Origin: Paludibacteraceae bacterium
Lineage (GTDB): Bacteria > Bacteroidota > Bacteroidia > Bacteroidales > Paludibacteraceae
Length of the DNA stretch: 64,000 bases
Assembly: GCA_024401475.1 (NCBI GenBank)
Contig: JAKSKZ010000003.1
Span: 52,563-116,562, forward strand
Direction of reading: 5' to 3'
Numbering within the stretch: position 1 is the stretch's first letter; each line of letters opens with the position of its first letter. Shown piece by piece: positions 18,568-27,855 of the stretch. The position numbers and the translations under genes were made by a program. The notes below the pieces were generated by a model. That model did no database searches, had not been told where the DNA came from, and saw only the letters and a list, made by a program, of their open reading frames with translations.

Positions 18568-19053
18568 CTAATTCCTCACAGCCTCCTCGTAAGGTGGCTC
18601 CATATCCATGTACCGCATCACATCACTTGGTGGGTAAGGAATCTTCGAACCTATTTGTCGTACGTCGTCACCAGACAGGTGATAGATTTGCCGGAAATGG
18701 GCAGAATCTACTAATTGAGACCATGTCTTGCCTTCGTATTCCTCTTTGTCTAAAATAAAAATGGTAAGGGTGTCTGTTGGCTTGAGAAAATCTTCTGGTC
18801 GGTCGCCGAAGCACCAAAGTGTGGGAGCCCAATTTGGGCACATTCTTTGACTATCATATAATGAAGAATCTTCTGATAATTTGTTCACCTTGGTAAAGGT
18901 ATTACTACTCATTTTATAAATAGTGAACAATTCATCTTCTGTTTTATTTTGTAAAAAAATACAATATATTGGAGCCTCTAATGTTATACAAGATTTCAAT
19001 ATAACAGAAAGCAACGCCAACAAATTAACATACAACATTTTTTTTGTTTTCAT
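18568..19053 (-). CDS. array lipoprotein, copy C
   Basis: 161 residues, signal peptide ending LKSC, then TLEAPIYCIFLQNKTEDELF and the shared C-terminal half ending MEPPYEEAVRN with a TAG stop. Nearly identical to copy B over most of its length, so the duplication is recent or kept alike by gene conversion. The gene begins about 15 bases after the end of tail B'. Confidence 0.86.
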   Translation of the reverse strand: MKTKKMLYVNLLALLSVILKSCITLEAPIYCIFLQNKTEDELFTIYKMSSNTFTKVNKLSEDSSLYDSQRMCPNWAPTLWCFGDRPEDFLKPTDTLTIFILDKEEYEGKTWSQLVDSAHFRQIYHLSGDDVRQIGSKIPYPPSDVMRYMDMEPPYEEAVRN

Positions 19054-19066
19054 GATTATTAATTAT

Positions 19067-19177
19067 TTATTTGTGAATAGGATGAACCTTCTCCATATTT
19101 ATTTTCCAAATATTGTTCCCGTGCTTTTGCGTAAAATATCTTTTGCCATAATAACTTGCCTCGATTTCGTACCATCC
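19067..19177 (-). other. post-stop tail B'
   Basis: In-frame continuation after the TAG of copy B (WYEIEASYYGKRYFTQKHG ... HPIHK, TAA at 19067). Same sequence as tail C' and related to tail A'. Confidence 0.6.
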
Positions 19178-19675
19178 CTAATTCCTCACAGCCTCCTCGT
19201 AAGGTGGCTCCATATCCATGTACCGCATCACATCACTTGGTGGGTAAGGAATCTTCGAACCTATTTGTCGTACGTCGTCACCAGACAGGTGATAGATTTG
19301 CCGGAAATGGGCGGAATCCACTAATTGAGACCAAGTCTTGCCTTCGTATTCCTCTTTGTCTAAAATAAAAATGGTAAGGGTGTCGGTTGGTTTGAGAAAA
19401 TCTTCTGGCTGGTCGCCGAAGCACCAAAGTGTGGGAGCCCAATTTGGGCACATTCTGTGACTATTATATAATGAAGAATCTTCTGATAATTTGTTCACCT
19501 TGGTAAAGGTATTACTACCCATTTTATAAATAGTGAACAATTCATCTTCTGTTTTATTTTGTAAAAAAATACAATATATTGGAGCCTCTAATGTTAGACA
19601 AGAATTTAGCACGACAGAAAACAACATTAATAAAGAGACACACAACATATTAAATGCTATATTAAATGCTTTCAT
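19178..19675 (-). CDS. array lipoprotein, copy B
   Basis: 165 residues. The signal peptide differs from copy C (MKAFNIAFNMLCVSLLMLF, lipobox LNSC), while the mature part from LEAPIYCIF onward is almost the same. This mosaic of a different leader on a near-identical body points to recombination between copies. Ends MEPPYEEAVRN-TAG and is followed by tail B'. Confidence 0.86.
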   Translation of the reverse strand: MKAFNIAFNMLCVSLLMLFSVVLNSCLTLEAPIYCIFLQNKTEDELFTIYKMGSNTFTKVNKLSEDSSLYNSHRMCPNWAPTLWCFGDQPEDFLKPTDTLTIFILDKEEYEGKTWSQLVDSAHFRQIYHLSGDDVRQIGSKIPYPPSDVMRYMDMEPPYEEAVRN

Positions 19676-19709
19676 AACTATAAAATATTAAAATATTAAT
19701 TAATCATTG

Positions 19710-19823
19710 TCATTTTTTGTGAGTAGGATGAGCATCCTCCATTTCTATTTTCCAAATATCGTCCCCATACTTTTGCGTAAAATATCTTTTGCCATAATAA
19801 CTTGCCTCAGATTCGTACCATCC
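19710..19823 (-). other. post-stop tail A'
   Basis: In-frame after the TAG of copy A: WYESEASYYGKRYFTQKYG, DDIWKIEMEDAHPTHKK, then TGA at 19710. Compared with tail B' several differences are silent or conservative, so the protein sequence appears to have been selected. Confidence 0.6.
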
Positions 19824-20318
19824 CTAATTCCTCACAGCCTCCTCGTAAGGTGGCTCCATATCCATGTACCGCATCTTCTCGCTTGGTGGGTATGGGATGT
19901 CTTTACCTATCAACCGAATGTCGTCTCCTGAAAGATGATACACCTGTCGAAAATGGGTTGAATCCACTAATTGAGACCAAGTCCTGCCTTCATACTCCTC
20001 TTTATCTAATATAAAAATGGTAAGAGTGTCTGTTGGTTTAAGAAAATCTCCTGGGCGATAATCGAAGCTCCAAAGAGTTGTATATCTATCTGGAAATGAT
20101 TTCTGATGACGATACTTTACATCTTTTGACAATGCCTTCTCCTTTGTAAAACAATCATTTCCATTCATGTGATAAAATTTAAAAATAGTATATAATTCAT
20201 CTTCTGTTTGATTTTCCAAATAAAGACAATAGAAAGGTGGCTCTGTCGCTATACAAGAATTTAATACAACAGAAAACAATACTAACAAAGTGACATGCAA
20301 TAAATTCGATGTTTTCAT
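19824..20318 (-). CDS. array lipoprotein, copy A (first of the array)
   Basis: 164 residues, lipobox LNSC, then IATEPPFYCLYLENQTEDEL, a middle unlike the others (FKFYHMNGNDCFTKEKALSK) and the conserved half (FLKPTDTLTIFILDKEEYEG, STHFRQVYHLSGDDIRLIG, PPSEKMRYMDMEPPYEE). Stop TAG followed by tail A'. It is the upstream-most copy in the direction of transcription, so a promoter for the array, if single, should lie in 20319-20560. Confidence 0.85.
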   Translation of the reverse strand: MKTSNLLHVTLLVLFSVVLNSCIATEPPFYCLYLENQTEDELYTIFKFYHMNGNDCFTKEKALSKDVKYRHQKSFPDRYTTLWSFDYRPGDFLKPTDTLTIFILDKEEYEGRTWSQLVDSTHFRQVYHLSGDDIRLIGKDIPYPPSEKMRYMDMEPPYEEAVRN

Positions 20319-20720
20319 AACTATAAATTATTTAAACGATTGCAGAAGTTCTATCTCGACTATAAGCGGATGTCCATATCAACCTCTTTTTTTATTTTTC
20401 CATTTCTAATTTCAATAGGTTCATTTCCTAAGTTCCAAACATTGAACCTTTTTTGCTTGGAACATCACATTCATTTTTACAATGCAAAAGTAACGAAGGC
20501 AATCATATAAAACATCAAAAAAAACGTAATTTTTTAAATTAATACTGCCGATATATTTATGGAATTCATTTGATGTTCGACACAACACACCACAAAAGAA
20601 AATGTTTTCCGCCCAATCAAAATCTCATGATACTATTACCTCTCAGAAAAAAAAAATTGCAGACACATTCTTCATTAGGTGCAACAACAGCAAACAAACC
20701 GATTTCCTTCTCCATTCCTA
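20319..20720. other. intergenic region upstream of the lipoprotein array
   Basis: About 400 AT-rich bases. No convincing gene on either strand. On the minus strand a short open stretch after a stop (FNVWNLGNEPIEIRNGKIKK ending at about 20366) may be another decayed tail. No clear promoter or terminator was identified. Confidence 0.4.
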
Positions 20721-21422
20721 TCACTCCCCCACCTTCACTTTCTCGCCACCAAACTTTGGTTTCTTGCCCACCATTAAATCTACAAACAACTTGACCCTCG
20801 CCAATTTCTCTCTCAGCATTGTCTTAAAGCCATAAAAGACGTTGACATCCTTGGCATTATAACCTATTGCAACTATCCCATTTTGTTGTGCCAAGTAAAT
20901 GGCTCGTTCATTATGGAAGCGCTGCGAAATAATCGTGCAAGAGTCTTGCGAAAATATCTCCTTACAACGGACCACAGAATCTAAGGTTCGAAAACCTGCA
21001 TAGTCCAATACGATACGATTTTCGGGCACGCCCGCTTCCATCAAATCGGCCTTCATATTAGTGGGTTCATCATAATCATCCTTCGAATTATCTCCGCTCA
21101 CAATGATATAGTCCACCTTCCCCGCCTTAAATAATTCAACAGCAGCCTCAATCCTATACTTCCAATAATGATTCAGTGATCCTTTAGAGAGGTATTTAGA
21201 GGTACCCAACAGCAGTCCCACACGATTTTTCGGAATATCACCCACCGAAACGAACATGGACTCCTTCGTAGATTCCTTAATGCAATCATCAGCGGCCACC
21301 AACGCCATGAGCGACAAACAGAAAAGATAAAGCAAAAGATTCAAGCAAGAGAACCTTTTCAAGCGAAAAAGGACAGATTGCAAGCAACCCGTCCTTTTAT
21401 TATTTTCGATAGAAGTAAACAT
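20721..21422 (-). CDS. SanA/YdcF-family DUF218 membrane protein
   Basis: One N-terminal membrane helix (LNLLLYLFCLSLMALVA, about 29-45) and a periplasmic DUF218 domain: VGLLLGTSKYL, DYIIVSGDNSKDDYDEP, AGVPENRIVLDYAGFRTLDS, TIISQRFHNERAIYLA. This is the SanA type, linked in E. coli to envelope barrier function and vancomycin resistance at high temperature. Length 233 fits. It starts seven bases after the ddh stop, so the two genes form an operon, which fits a shared link to cell-wall metabolism (inference). Confidence 0.87.
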   Translation of the reverse strand: MFTSIENNKRTGCLQSVLFRLKRFSCLNLLLYLFCLSLMALVAADDCIKESTKESMFVSVGDIPKNRVGLLLGTSKYLSKGSLNHYWKYRIEAAVELFKAGKVDYIIVSGDNSKDDYDEPTNMKADLMEAGVPENRIVLDYAGFRTLDSVVRCKEIFSQDSCTIISQRFHNERAIYLAQQNGIVAIGYNAKDVNVFYGFKTMLREKLARVKLFVDLMVGKKPKFGGEKVKVGE

Positions 21423-21428
21423 CTACTA

Positions 21429-22325
21429 CTATACCAAGCTCTTAACCAAAGTTTCTCTGTCACCAGCCAACAAATCCATAGGAGCGATTTCTGGCAAAGT
21501 GTAGCAACCAGGACGTTGCTTTAGAACGGCACGAGCACACGAAGTCAAAACTTGTGCAGTCAAAGCTGGGTTGTTGATATGCATACGATATTCGAACAAT
21601 TGGTTTTGAGTCTTACCAGAAACACCCTTACGCTCGATCAAAACGCCGTGACCCATATCTCTACAGTTGTCAACGCTATCAACTGGGATAACGTGCAACT
21701 CATCGTGTGCGAAATAATCGTCAGCCTTCAATTCATTGTAAACTTGCTCAGCAGTAAAACCAGGCTCCAACTCTACATAAACCATACGGCTGTGGATGCT
21801 TTGTCCCTTAGGTATTGTCATAGAAAGAGCATTCTTAACGCCCTTCTTACCACGAGCAACAACCGAGTGGCCCATACTCATACCAGGACCGAAGTTAGTA
21901 TAAGTCAAACCCTTAGGAGCCATAGCCATCAAAAGCGTACGGATTACAGAGTCTGTACCTGGGTCCCAACCTGCAGAGATGATAGAAGCAACATTGTTCT
22001 TCTTAGCAACAGCATCCAATGACTCGTGAAGGTTCCAAACCTCGCCGTGGATATCGAAACTATCAACGGTAGAGATACCCTTAGCCAAGATAGACTTAGC
22101 CACTTCTGGGATATTTCTTGTTGGAGAGCAAAGGATAGCAACATCCACCTTACCCAACTCGTCGATATTAGAAACAACCTTAACATCAGCCAATTCAGCT
22201 GGCTTTGAAGATGCGTCGCGACGAACAACGCCTGCCAATTCCATGTCTGGAGCTGCTTGAACAGCCTCTACGCTGAAGCGTCCAATGTTACCGTAACCGA
22301 CAACTGCAACTTTAATCTTATCCAT
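21429..22325 (-). CDS. ddh: meso-diaminopimelate dehydrogenase
   Basis: NADPH enzyme making meso-diaminopimelate from tetrahydrodipicolinate in one step, for lysine and peptidoglycan. Rossmann motif VAVVGYGNIGR at the start, GVVRRD, then SAGWDPGTDSVIR and NFGPGMSMGHSVVARG, which are diagnostic of Ddh. The ATG at 22325 is preferred over one 23 codons upstream because it puts the Rossmann motif five residues in; length is then 298. In an operon with the sanA-like gene. A DapL-like aminotransferase is encoded close by at 24503. Confidence 0.95.
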   Translation of the reverse strand: MDKIKVAVVGYGNIGRFSVEAVQAAPDMELAGVVRRDASSKPAELADVKVVSNIDELGKVDVAILCSPTRNIPEVAKSILAKGISTVDSFDIHGEVWNLHESLDAVAKKNNVASIISAGWDPGTDSVIRTLLMAMAPKGLTYTNFGPGMSMGHSVVARGKKGVKNALSMTIPKGQSIHSRMVYVELEPGFTAEQVYNELKADDYFAHDELHVIPVDSVDNCRDMGHGVLIERKGVSGKTQNQLFEYRMHINNPALTAQVLTSCARAVLKQRPGCYTLPEIAPMDLLAGDRETLVKSLV

Positions 22326-22526
22326 TTTTATATATTTAGTATTAATTATATTCAAATCAAAACGTACAACACATGTACCATCCAATACACTCAATTAAAA
22401 CCAGAAAATTAGGATTCAAATATGAATGTTCAATCACAAACAAAGAGCCTTTTTTTATAGGAATCAAACTAAAAACATTAGGATTCTGCGGTCAGACAAA
22501 ACCAGATATCAAAGATTAATTTAAAA

Positions 22527-22554
22527 AAAGTTCCCCGTCGAAACGGGGAACTTT
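22527..22554 (-). terminator. rho-independent terminator of gdhA
   Basis: Perfect twelve-pair stem AAAGTTCCCCGT / ACGGGGAACTTT with loop CGAA. On the minus strand it runs into seven T. It lies 20 bases after the gdhA stop; ddh begins beyond it. Confidence 0.9.
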
Positions 22555-22574
22555 CTATTATTGGGAATGATTTA

Positions 22575-23924
22575 TTATACCAAACCTTGAGCCAACATAG
22601 CGTTAGCAACCTTAACGAATCCAGCGATGTTAGCACCCTTAACGTAGTTAACAACACCTGTCTTCTCATCCTTACCGTACTTAACACAGTTGTCGTGGAT
22701 GTCCTTCATGATGCCCTTAAGCTTGTTGTCAACCTCCTCAGCTGTCCATGATAGACGAGCAGAGTTCTGACACATCTCAAGACCTGAAGTTGCAACACCA
22801 CCAGCGTTAGAAGCCTTACCTGGAGCGTAAAGGATCTTAGCGTCGATGAATGCGTTAACAGCATCGATAGTAGAAGGCATGTTAGCACCCTCAGCTACAC
22901 AGATAACACCGTTTGCCAACAAAGCCTTAGCGTCGTCACCGTCCAACTCGTTTTGAGTTGCACAAGGCATAGCAACATCGAACTTAGCCAACTTCCAAGG
23001 ACGTTGGTTCTCGAAGTACTTAGCAGAAGGATACTTAGCAGCATACTCCTTGATACGACCACGCTTAACGTTCTTCAAATCCAAGATGAACGCCAACTTC
23101 TCAGCGTCGATACCGTCAGCATCGTAGATTGTACCGTTAGAGTCTGATACAGTAACAACCTTAGCACCCAATTGAGTACACTTCTCAACTGCGTATTGAG
23201 CAACGTTACCAGAACCAGAGATAGCGACTGTCTTACCCTTCAAAGAGTCACCCTTAGTCTCCAACATATATTGTGCGAAGTAAGTTGTACCGTAACCAGT
23301 AGCCTCAGGACGGATCAAAGAACCACCGAACTCAAGACCCTTACCAGTCAAAACGCCAGTAAACTCATTTCTCAATCTCTTGTATTGACCGAACATGTAG
23401 CCAACCTCACGAGCACCTGTACCTATATCACCTGCAGGAACGTCAGTGTCAGCACCGATGTGCTTAGAAAGCTCAGTCATGAAGCTTTGGCAGAAACGCA
23501 TAACCTCGTTGTCTGACTTACCCTTAGGATCGAAGTCAGAACCACCTTTACCACCACCCATTGGAAGAGTAGTCAAAGAGTTCTTCAACACTTGCTCGAA
23601 AGCCAAGAACTTCAAAAGACCCAAGTTTACAGAAGGGTGCAAACGGATACCACCTTTGTAAGGACCGATTGCGCTGTTCATTTGTACACGGAAACCGCGG
23701 TTGATTTGATACTCACCCTTATCGTCGATCCAAGGAACACGGAAGATGATTACTCTTTCTGGCTCGCACATTCTCTCGAGAATCTTTGCATCCTTGTACT
23801 TAGGATTTGCCTCGATAAATGGCAACAATGACTCAACTACTTCTTGAACTGCTTGGTGAAAAGGAGCCTCGCCTGGATTCTTAGCGATCACCTTATCCAT
23901 GAACTCTTTTACTTTTGCATCCAT
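22575..23924 (-). CDS. gdhA: NADP-type glutamate dehydrogenase
   Basis: Reversible amination of 2-oxoglutarate to glutamate. Full length (449). Signatures: GPYKGGIRLHPSVNLGLLKF, the substrate loop PMGGGKGGSDFDPKGKS with the catalytic Lys, VPAGDIGTGAREVGYMFGQY, the dinucleotide motif AISGSGNVAQYA, and PCATQNELD. The length and the KGGIRLHPSV type match the small hexameric enzymes found in gut Bacteroidales. Codon choice is very biased and homogeneous, as in highly expressed genes. Single gene with a long leader and its own terminator. Confidence 0.95.
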   Translation of the reverse strand: MDAKVKEFMDKVIAKNPGEAPFHQAVQEVVESLLPFIEANPKYKDAKILERMCEPERVIIFRVPWIDDKGEYQINRGFRVQMNSAIGPYKGGIRLHPSVNLGLLKFLAFEQVLKNSLTTLPMGGGKGGSDFDPKGKSDNEVMRFCQSFMTELSKHIGADTDVPAGDIGTGAREVGYMFGQYKRLRNEFTGVLTGKGLEFGGSLIRPEATGYGTTYFAQYMLETKGDSLKGKTVAISGSGNVAQYAVEKCTQLGAKVVTVSDSNGTIYDADGIDAEKLAFILDLKNVKRGRIKEYAAKYPSAKYFENQRPWKLAKFDVAMPCATQNELDGDDAKALLANGVICVAEGANMPSTIDAVNAFIDAKILYAPGKASNAGGVATSGLEMCQNSARLSWTAEEVDNKLKGIMKDIHDNCVKYGKDEKTGVVNYVKGANIAGFVKVANAMLAQGLV

Positions 23925-24078
23925 AGGATTTAAATTTAATTGTTGTTAGTATTACTCTCTATTTTAAATTACTCTCTATCAAAATGTGAAATCGAGGAAC
24001 AACATGATTTTCTTACAAAAAGTCACATTATCGAGCCGAAACGAATACATTTTTTCAGTTTTACCCCCGACACGATGA

Positions 24079-24107
24079 CAAAGGTAATATTTTCCAACCG
24101 AAACAAA
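24079..24107 (-). promoter_or_regulatory. candidate promoter of gdhA
   Basis: Minus-strand TACCTTTG (24079-24086) matches the Bacteroides -7 element TAnnTTTG exactly; TTTG (24104-24107) lies 17 bases upstream of it, a little close. Transcription from here would give an untranslated leader of about 150 bases before gdhA. Confidence 0.45.
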
Positions 24108-24502
24108 AAAATTTTTGAACAAAAATCGCACTGTCAAAATTAACTTTTTAACAATTTGTCATTTTCTTGCAATTATTTTAATCAAACAAGAAATAAAATA
24201 GCTATATTTACGTTAATATGACAAATACACGATTACTTATTCTATATTTATTACATATAAATTCAAGAAAAAATGCATTTAAATTTAAATTTGTATAAAT
24301 TTTCTCTTATTAGAAGGTGTGTCAAACTCCATAAACAATGACAAAAAAATCGGAAAATAGCGAATCTTCTTACTTTTTGCTTTATCCCCAAGGCGTAAGA
24401 AGCAGCTTGACCGCCTTTCAAATTGCAGTATGCTTTTCGTAAACTATTTTTCAAGGTTGCGAGGAAGCGACAATTAGTAATTTCATTTCCAAACAGAATA
24501 GG
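24108..24502. other. AT-rich intergenic region before the DapL-like gene
   Basis: About 400 bases. A 63-codon minus-strand frame (24263-24454, MKNSLRKAYCNLKGGQAASY...) is present but has no signal, partner or recognisable family, and I do not count it as a gene. No clear promoter found. Confidence 0.35.
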
Positions 24503-25738
24503 ATGGCCCTAATAAACGAAGATTATCTCAAACTTCCCGACAATTATCTCTTTACCGAGATTGCCAGAAAGATTAATATCCTCAAAGCAACTAGAGGCAA
24601 CGCCAAAGTCATCAACCTTGATGCGGGCGACACCTCCTGCATTCTTCACGGTGAAGTCTGCAACGCATTGCGCAGCTCGCTAGACGAATCGACAGATATT
24701 GAGGGAACCAGAGATTTCAACGCAGAAGAGCACCACAAAACGCTCATAAGCAGAATTCTTAAAAACGAATTCGAACCACGAGGAGTAAAACTTTCCGCCT
24801 CGGAAATTTTCCTAAGCGACAGCGCCAAAAATGCGGCTGAAGACTTCAACGAAATTCTCAGCACCGACAATATTATAGGTATATTGGACCCTTCCTACCC
24901 CGCCTACATCTACTCCAACGTGATGAACGGCAGAGCAGGCGAAAAAATGGAAGACGGAAGATGGAGCAACTTGGTTTACATCCCATGCAACCAAGAGAAC
25001 GGCTTCACCCCAAAAATCCCAACAGAGAAATTGGACGTCATATACTTAAACTTGCCCAACAACCCAATGGGCATCACAATGAACAGCACGGAACTAAAAA
25101 AATGGGTGAAGTATGCAATCGACAACCACGCACTCATCATTTTCGATGCCGCTCATGTTCACTACATCACTGAAGATAACGTTCCCCACTCCATCTACGA
25201 AATCAAAGGTGCCAAGAAGGTGGCCATAGAAATTCGCACTTTGTCCAAGACAACGGGCTACACGGGTACAAATTTCTCATACACCATCGTGCCTAACGAA
25301 GTCATGGCATACACTCAGTTGGGCGAACAAGTTTCCATTCAGAAGCTTTGGCAACGCCGCCACACATCCAAATACAATGGCATACCTTACAACTCGTTGC
25401 TTGCCGCAGAAGCAGCTTATTCGCCTCAAGGCCTGCGAGAAAGACAAGAGTTGGTCGATTACTATATGAACAATGCAAAGCTAATCAAAGAGACTCTAAC
25501 TAAACACGGCTACAAAGTTTGGGGCGGAACAAATTCCCCTTATGTTTGGGTAAAAACGCCAAATGGTGTATCTTCGTGGAAATTTTTCGAGCAAATGCTC
25601 TACGAGTACAACATCGTTTGTACGCCTGGTGTGGGTTTCTGCCCCGGCGGAGAAGGCTACGTTCGTTTCACGGGATTTGCGAAGCACGATCAAGTGAAAG
25701 AGGCCATGAGCAGGCTCAACAACAAAATAAAAATGTAA
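24503..25738 (+). CDS. divergent LL-diaminopimelate aminotransferase-like protein
   Basis: Fold-type I PLP enzyme whose whole layout follows DapL: the N-terminus MALINEDYLKLPDNYLF, YLNLPNNPMGITM, HSIYEIKGAKKVAIE, LSKTTGYTG with the PLP lysine K249, LWQRRHTSKYNG, and the C-terminal substrate arginine in GYVRFTGF. Several positions that are near-invariant in DapL and related aminotransferases are changed: the N-terminal Gly-x-Gly-Asp segment is DAGDTSC, DAAYE is DAAHV (Tyr that contacts PLP to His), and the PLP-phosphate arginine after the lysine loop is Asn (TGTNFSY). It may have another substrate or altered cofactor binding. Followed by glmS after 82 bases. Confidence 0.8.
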   Translation: MALINEDYLKLPDNYLFTEIARKINILKATRGNAKVINLDAGDTSCILHGEVCNALRSSLDESTDIEGTRDFNAEEHHKTLISRILKNEFEPRGVKLSASEIFLSDSAKNAAEDFNEILSTDNIIGILDPSYPAYIYSNVMNGRAGEKMEDGRWSNLVYIPCNQENGFTPKIPTEKLDVIYLNLPNNPMGITMNSTELKKWVKYAIDNHALIIFDAAHVHYITEDNVPHSIYEIKGAKKVAIEIRTLSKTTGYTGTNFSYTIVPNEVMAYTQLGEQVSIQKLWQRRHTSKYNGIPYNSLLAAEAAYSPQGLRERQELVDYYMNNAKLIKETLTKHGYKVWGGTNSPYVWVKTPNGVSSWKFFEQMLYEYNIVCTPGVGFCPGGEGYVRFTGFAKHDQVKEAMSRLNNKIKM

Positions 25739-25820
25739 ACTAATCAACAACTGGCGATTTCTACAGATCAGATAAAACAATGGAAAATCTTTTTAGAAAC
25801 GCCATAATTCATAATATACT

Positions 25821-27665
25821 ATGTGCGGAATTGTAGGATATATCGGTAGCAAAGATGCATACCCAATCCTTATCAAAGGATTGCAAAGATTGGAATATCG
25901 TGGATACGATAGTGCCGGCATTGCTCTTGTTAACGACAAAAAAGAACTCAATGTCTATAAGACAAAAGGGAAAGTTTCCGACTTACAGAACTTTGCAGAC
26001 AGCAAAGACACAAGCGGAACGATAGGCATCGGTCACACCCGTTGGGCTACCCATGGAGAGCCTAACAACGAAAATGCCCATCCCCACTATTCTCAATCTG
26101 AAGAGTTGGCCATCATCCATAACGGAATCATAGAAAACTATGCCATCCTTAAAGAACAACTCAAAGCTAATGGATACGTCTTTCAAAGCAGCACAGACAC
26201 TGAGGTGTTAGTCCAATTGATCGAGTATATCAAAAAGCTTCATAATACAGACCTGTTCTCCGCCGTTCAAATGGCTCTCAACCAAGTGGTTGGAGCTTAC
26301 GCCATCGCAGTTATCGAGAAAGGTAATCCCAACACGATTATTGCGGCGAGAAAGAGCAGTCCGCTGGTAGTCGGCATTGGCGACGACGAATACTTCCTTG
26401 CTTCGGACGCAACTCCTATCATCGAATACACCAACAAGGTAGTCTATTTGAACGACGAGGAAATCGCCATCATCAAAAGAGGCGAATCACTCAAAATCAA
26501 GACAATCGGCAACATAGAAAAGACGCCTCAAATCCAACAATTGGAGTTGAGCCTCAGTCAGTTGGAGAAGGGTTCTTACGACCACTTCATGTTGAAAGAG
26601 ATTTTCGAACAATCAACCACGTTGGCCGATTGTATGAGAGGCCGCGTCAACGTAGAGGCAAACAACATATCCTTGTCTGGATTCATCGACCACAAGGAGC
26701 GTTTCCTAAAAGCCAAGCGTATCATCATCACGGCATGTGGAACCTCTTGGCACGCCGGCCTCATCGGCATGTACGCCATCGAAGAGTTTGCCCGCATCCC
26801 TGTAGAAGTGGAATACTCGTCTGAGTTCCGCTACCGCAAGCCTGTCATCAACAAAGACGACATCGTCATTGCCATCTCCCAATCGGGAGAGACAGCCGAC
26901 ACACTTGCTGCCATTGAATTGGCCAAACAAAGCGGAGCCTTCATCTTTGGTATTTGCAACGTAGTCGGATCTTCCATAGCCCGTGCCACAGACAGTGGAT
27001 GCTACACTCACGTTGGTCCGGAAATCGGTGTGGCCTCAACAAAAGCATTCACCGCTCAAGTGTTAGTATTGCTCATGCTTGCTCTCAATATTGCCAGAGA
27101 GAAGAAAACCATAGAAGAGAGCAAATTCCTTAGCATCATCAAGGAGTTCACAACGATTCCGGGAAAGATTGATCAAATATTGGCGTTAAACGACGATATC
27201 CGCAAATTCTCCCACATCTTCACCTACGCAAGCAACTTCATCTATTTGGGTCGTGGCTACAACTACCCTATTGCCATGGAGGGTGCCCTCAAGCTGAAGG
27301 AGATTTCTTACATCCATGCGGAAGGTTACCCTGCTGCCGAGATGAAACACGGACCTATCGCCCTCATCAACGCAGAGATGCCTGTCGTGGTCATTGCGAC
27401 AAATGCCGGCATGTACGAAAAAGTGGTCAGCAACATTCAGGAGATTAAAGCGAGAAAGGGGAAAGTCATTGCCATCATCACGGAAGGCGATGAGGTTGTT
27501 AGAAAAATGGCCGACTTCTGCATTCAAATCCCTAAAACGGAAGAGTGCTTAGTTCCTCTACTTGCCTCAATTCCGCTTCAACTTTTGGCCTACCATATTG
27601 CAGTGGTGAAGGGCTGCGACGTGGACCAACCAAGAAATTTGGCAAAATCCGTCACCGTAGAATAA
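25821..27665 (+). CDS. glmS: glutamine-fructose-6-phosphate aminotransferase
   Basis: Makes glucosamine-6-phosphate for peptidoglycan and lipopolysaccharide. N-terminal glutaminase with Cys2 exposed after Met removal (MCGIVGYIGS), GHTRWATHGEP and HNGIIENY. Two SIS sugar-isomerase domains follow (ITACGTSWHAGLIG, ISQSGETADTLAAI, ASTKAFTAQVLV) and the C-terminus DQPRNLAKSVTVE. Length 614 is standard. A strong terminator follows. Confidence 0.96.
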   Translation: MCGIVGYIGSKDAYPILIKGLQRLEYRGYDSAGIALVNDKKELNVYKTKGKVSDLQNFADSKDTSGTIGIGHTRWATHGEPNNENAHPHYSQSEELAIIHNGIIENYAILKEQLKANGYVFQSSTDTEVLVQLIEYIKKLHNTDLFSAVQMALNQVVGAYAIAVIEKGNPNTIIAARKSSPLVVGIGDDEYFLASDATPIIEYTNKVVYLNDEEIAIIKRGESLKIKTIGNIEKTPQIQQLELSLSQLEKGSYDHFMLKEIFEQSTTLADCMRGRVNVEANNISLSGFIDHKERFLKAKRIIITACGTSWHAGLIGMYAIEEFARIPVEVEYSSEFRYRKPVINKDDIVIAISQSGETADTLAAIELAKQSGAFIFGICNVVGSSIARATDSGCYTHVGPEIGVASTKAFTAQVLVLLMLALNIAREKKTIEESKFLSIIKEFTTIPGKIDQILALNDDIRKFSHIFTYASNFIYLGRGYNYPIAMEGALKLKEISYIHAEGYPAAEMKHGPIALINAEMPVVVIATNAGMYEKVVSNIQEIKARKGKVIAIITEGDEVVRKMADFCIQIPKTEECLVPLLASIPLQLLAYHIAVVKGCDVDQPRNLAKSVTVE

Positions 27666-27685
27666 ACGACAGATTTCCATAAGAG

Positions 27686-27719
27686 AAGGAGGGGTGCTGA
27701 CATCCCTCCTTTTTTTATC
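27686..27719 (+). terminator. rho-independent terminator of glmS
   Basis: Eleven-pair stem from AAGGAGGGGTG to CATCCCTCCTT (one G-U pair) with loop CTGA, then seven T. Confidence 0.9.
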
Positions 27720-27855
27720 GCCTAACAGCCAACCAATAGACATTCCTCATAAACTTTCCCTTACAACTATAATAAATCCTAATAAAACCACATTTGACCG
27801 ATAAAATCGACAATAATCTGATTATTATTTTAAGAAAAATGCCGATATTTGCACC

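Noticed and set aside
16594..20318. General recoding of TAG as a sense codon in this genome
   Set aside because: Several other genes in the window end cleanly at TAG with no sensible continuation, so the array tails and the gene at 37225 need local explanations.
24263..24454. 63-codon minus-strand frame
   Set aside because: No recognisable family, no signal or partner; kept only as a note on the intergenic region.
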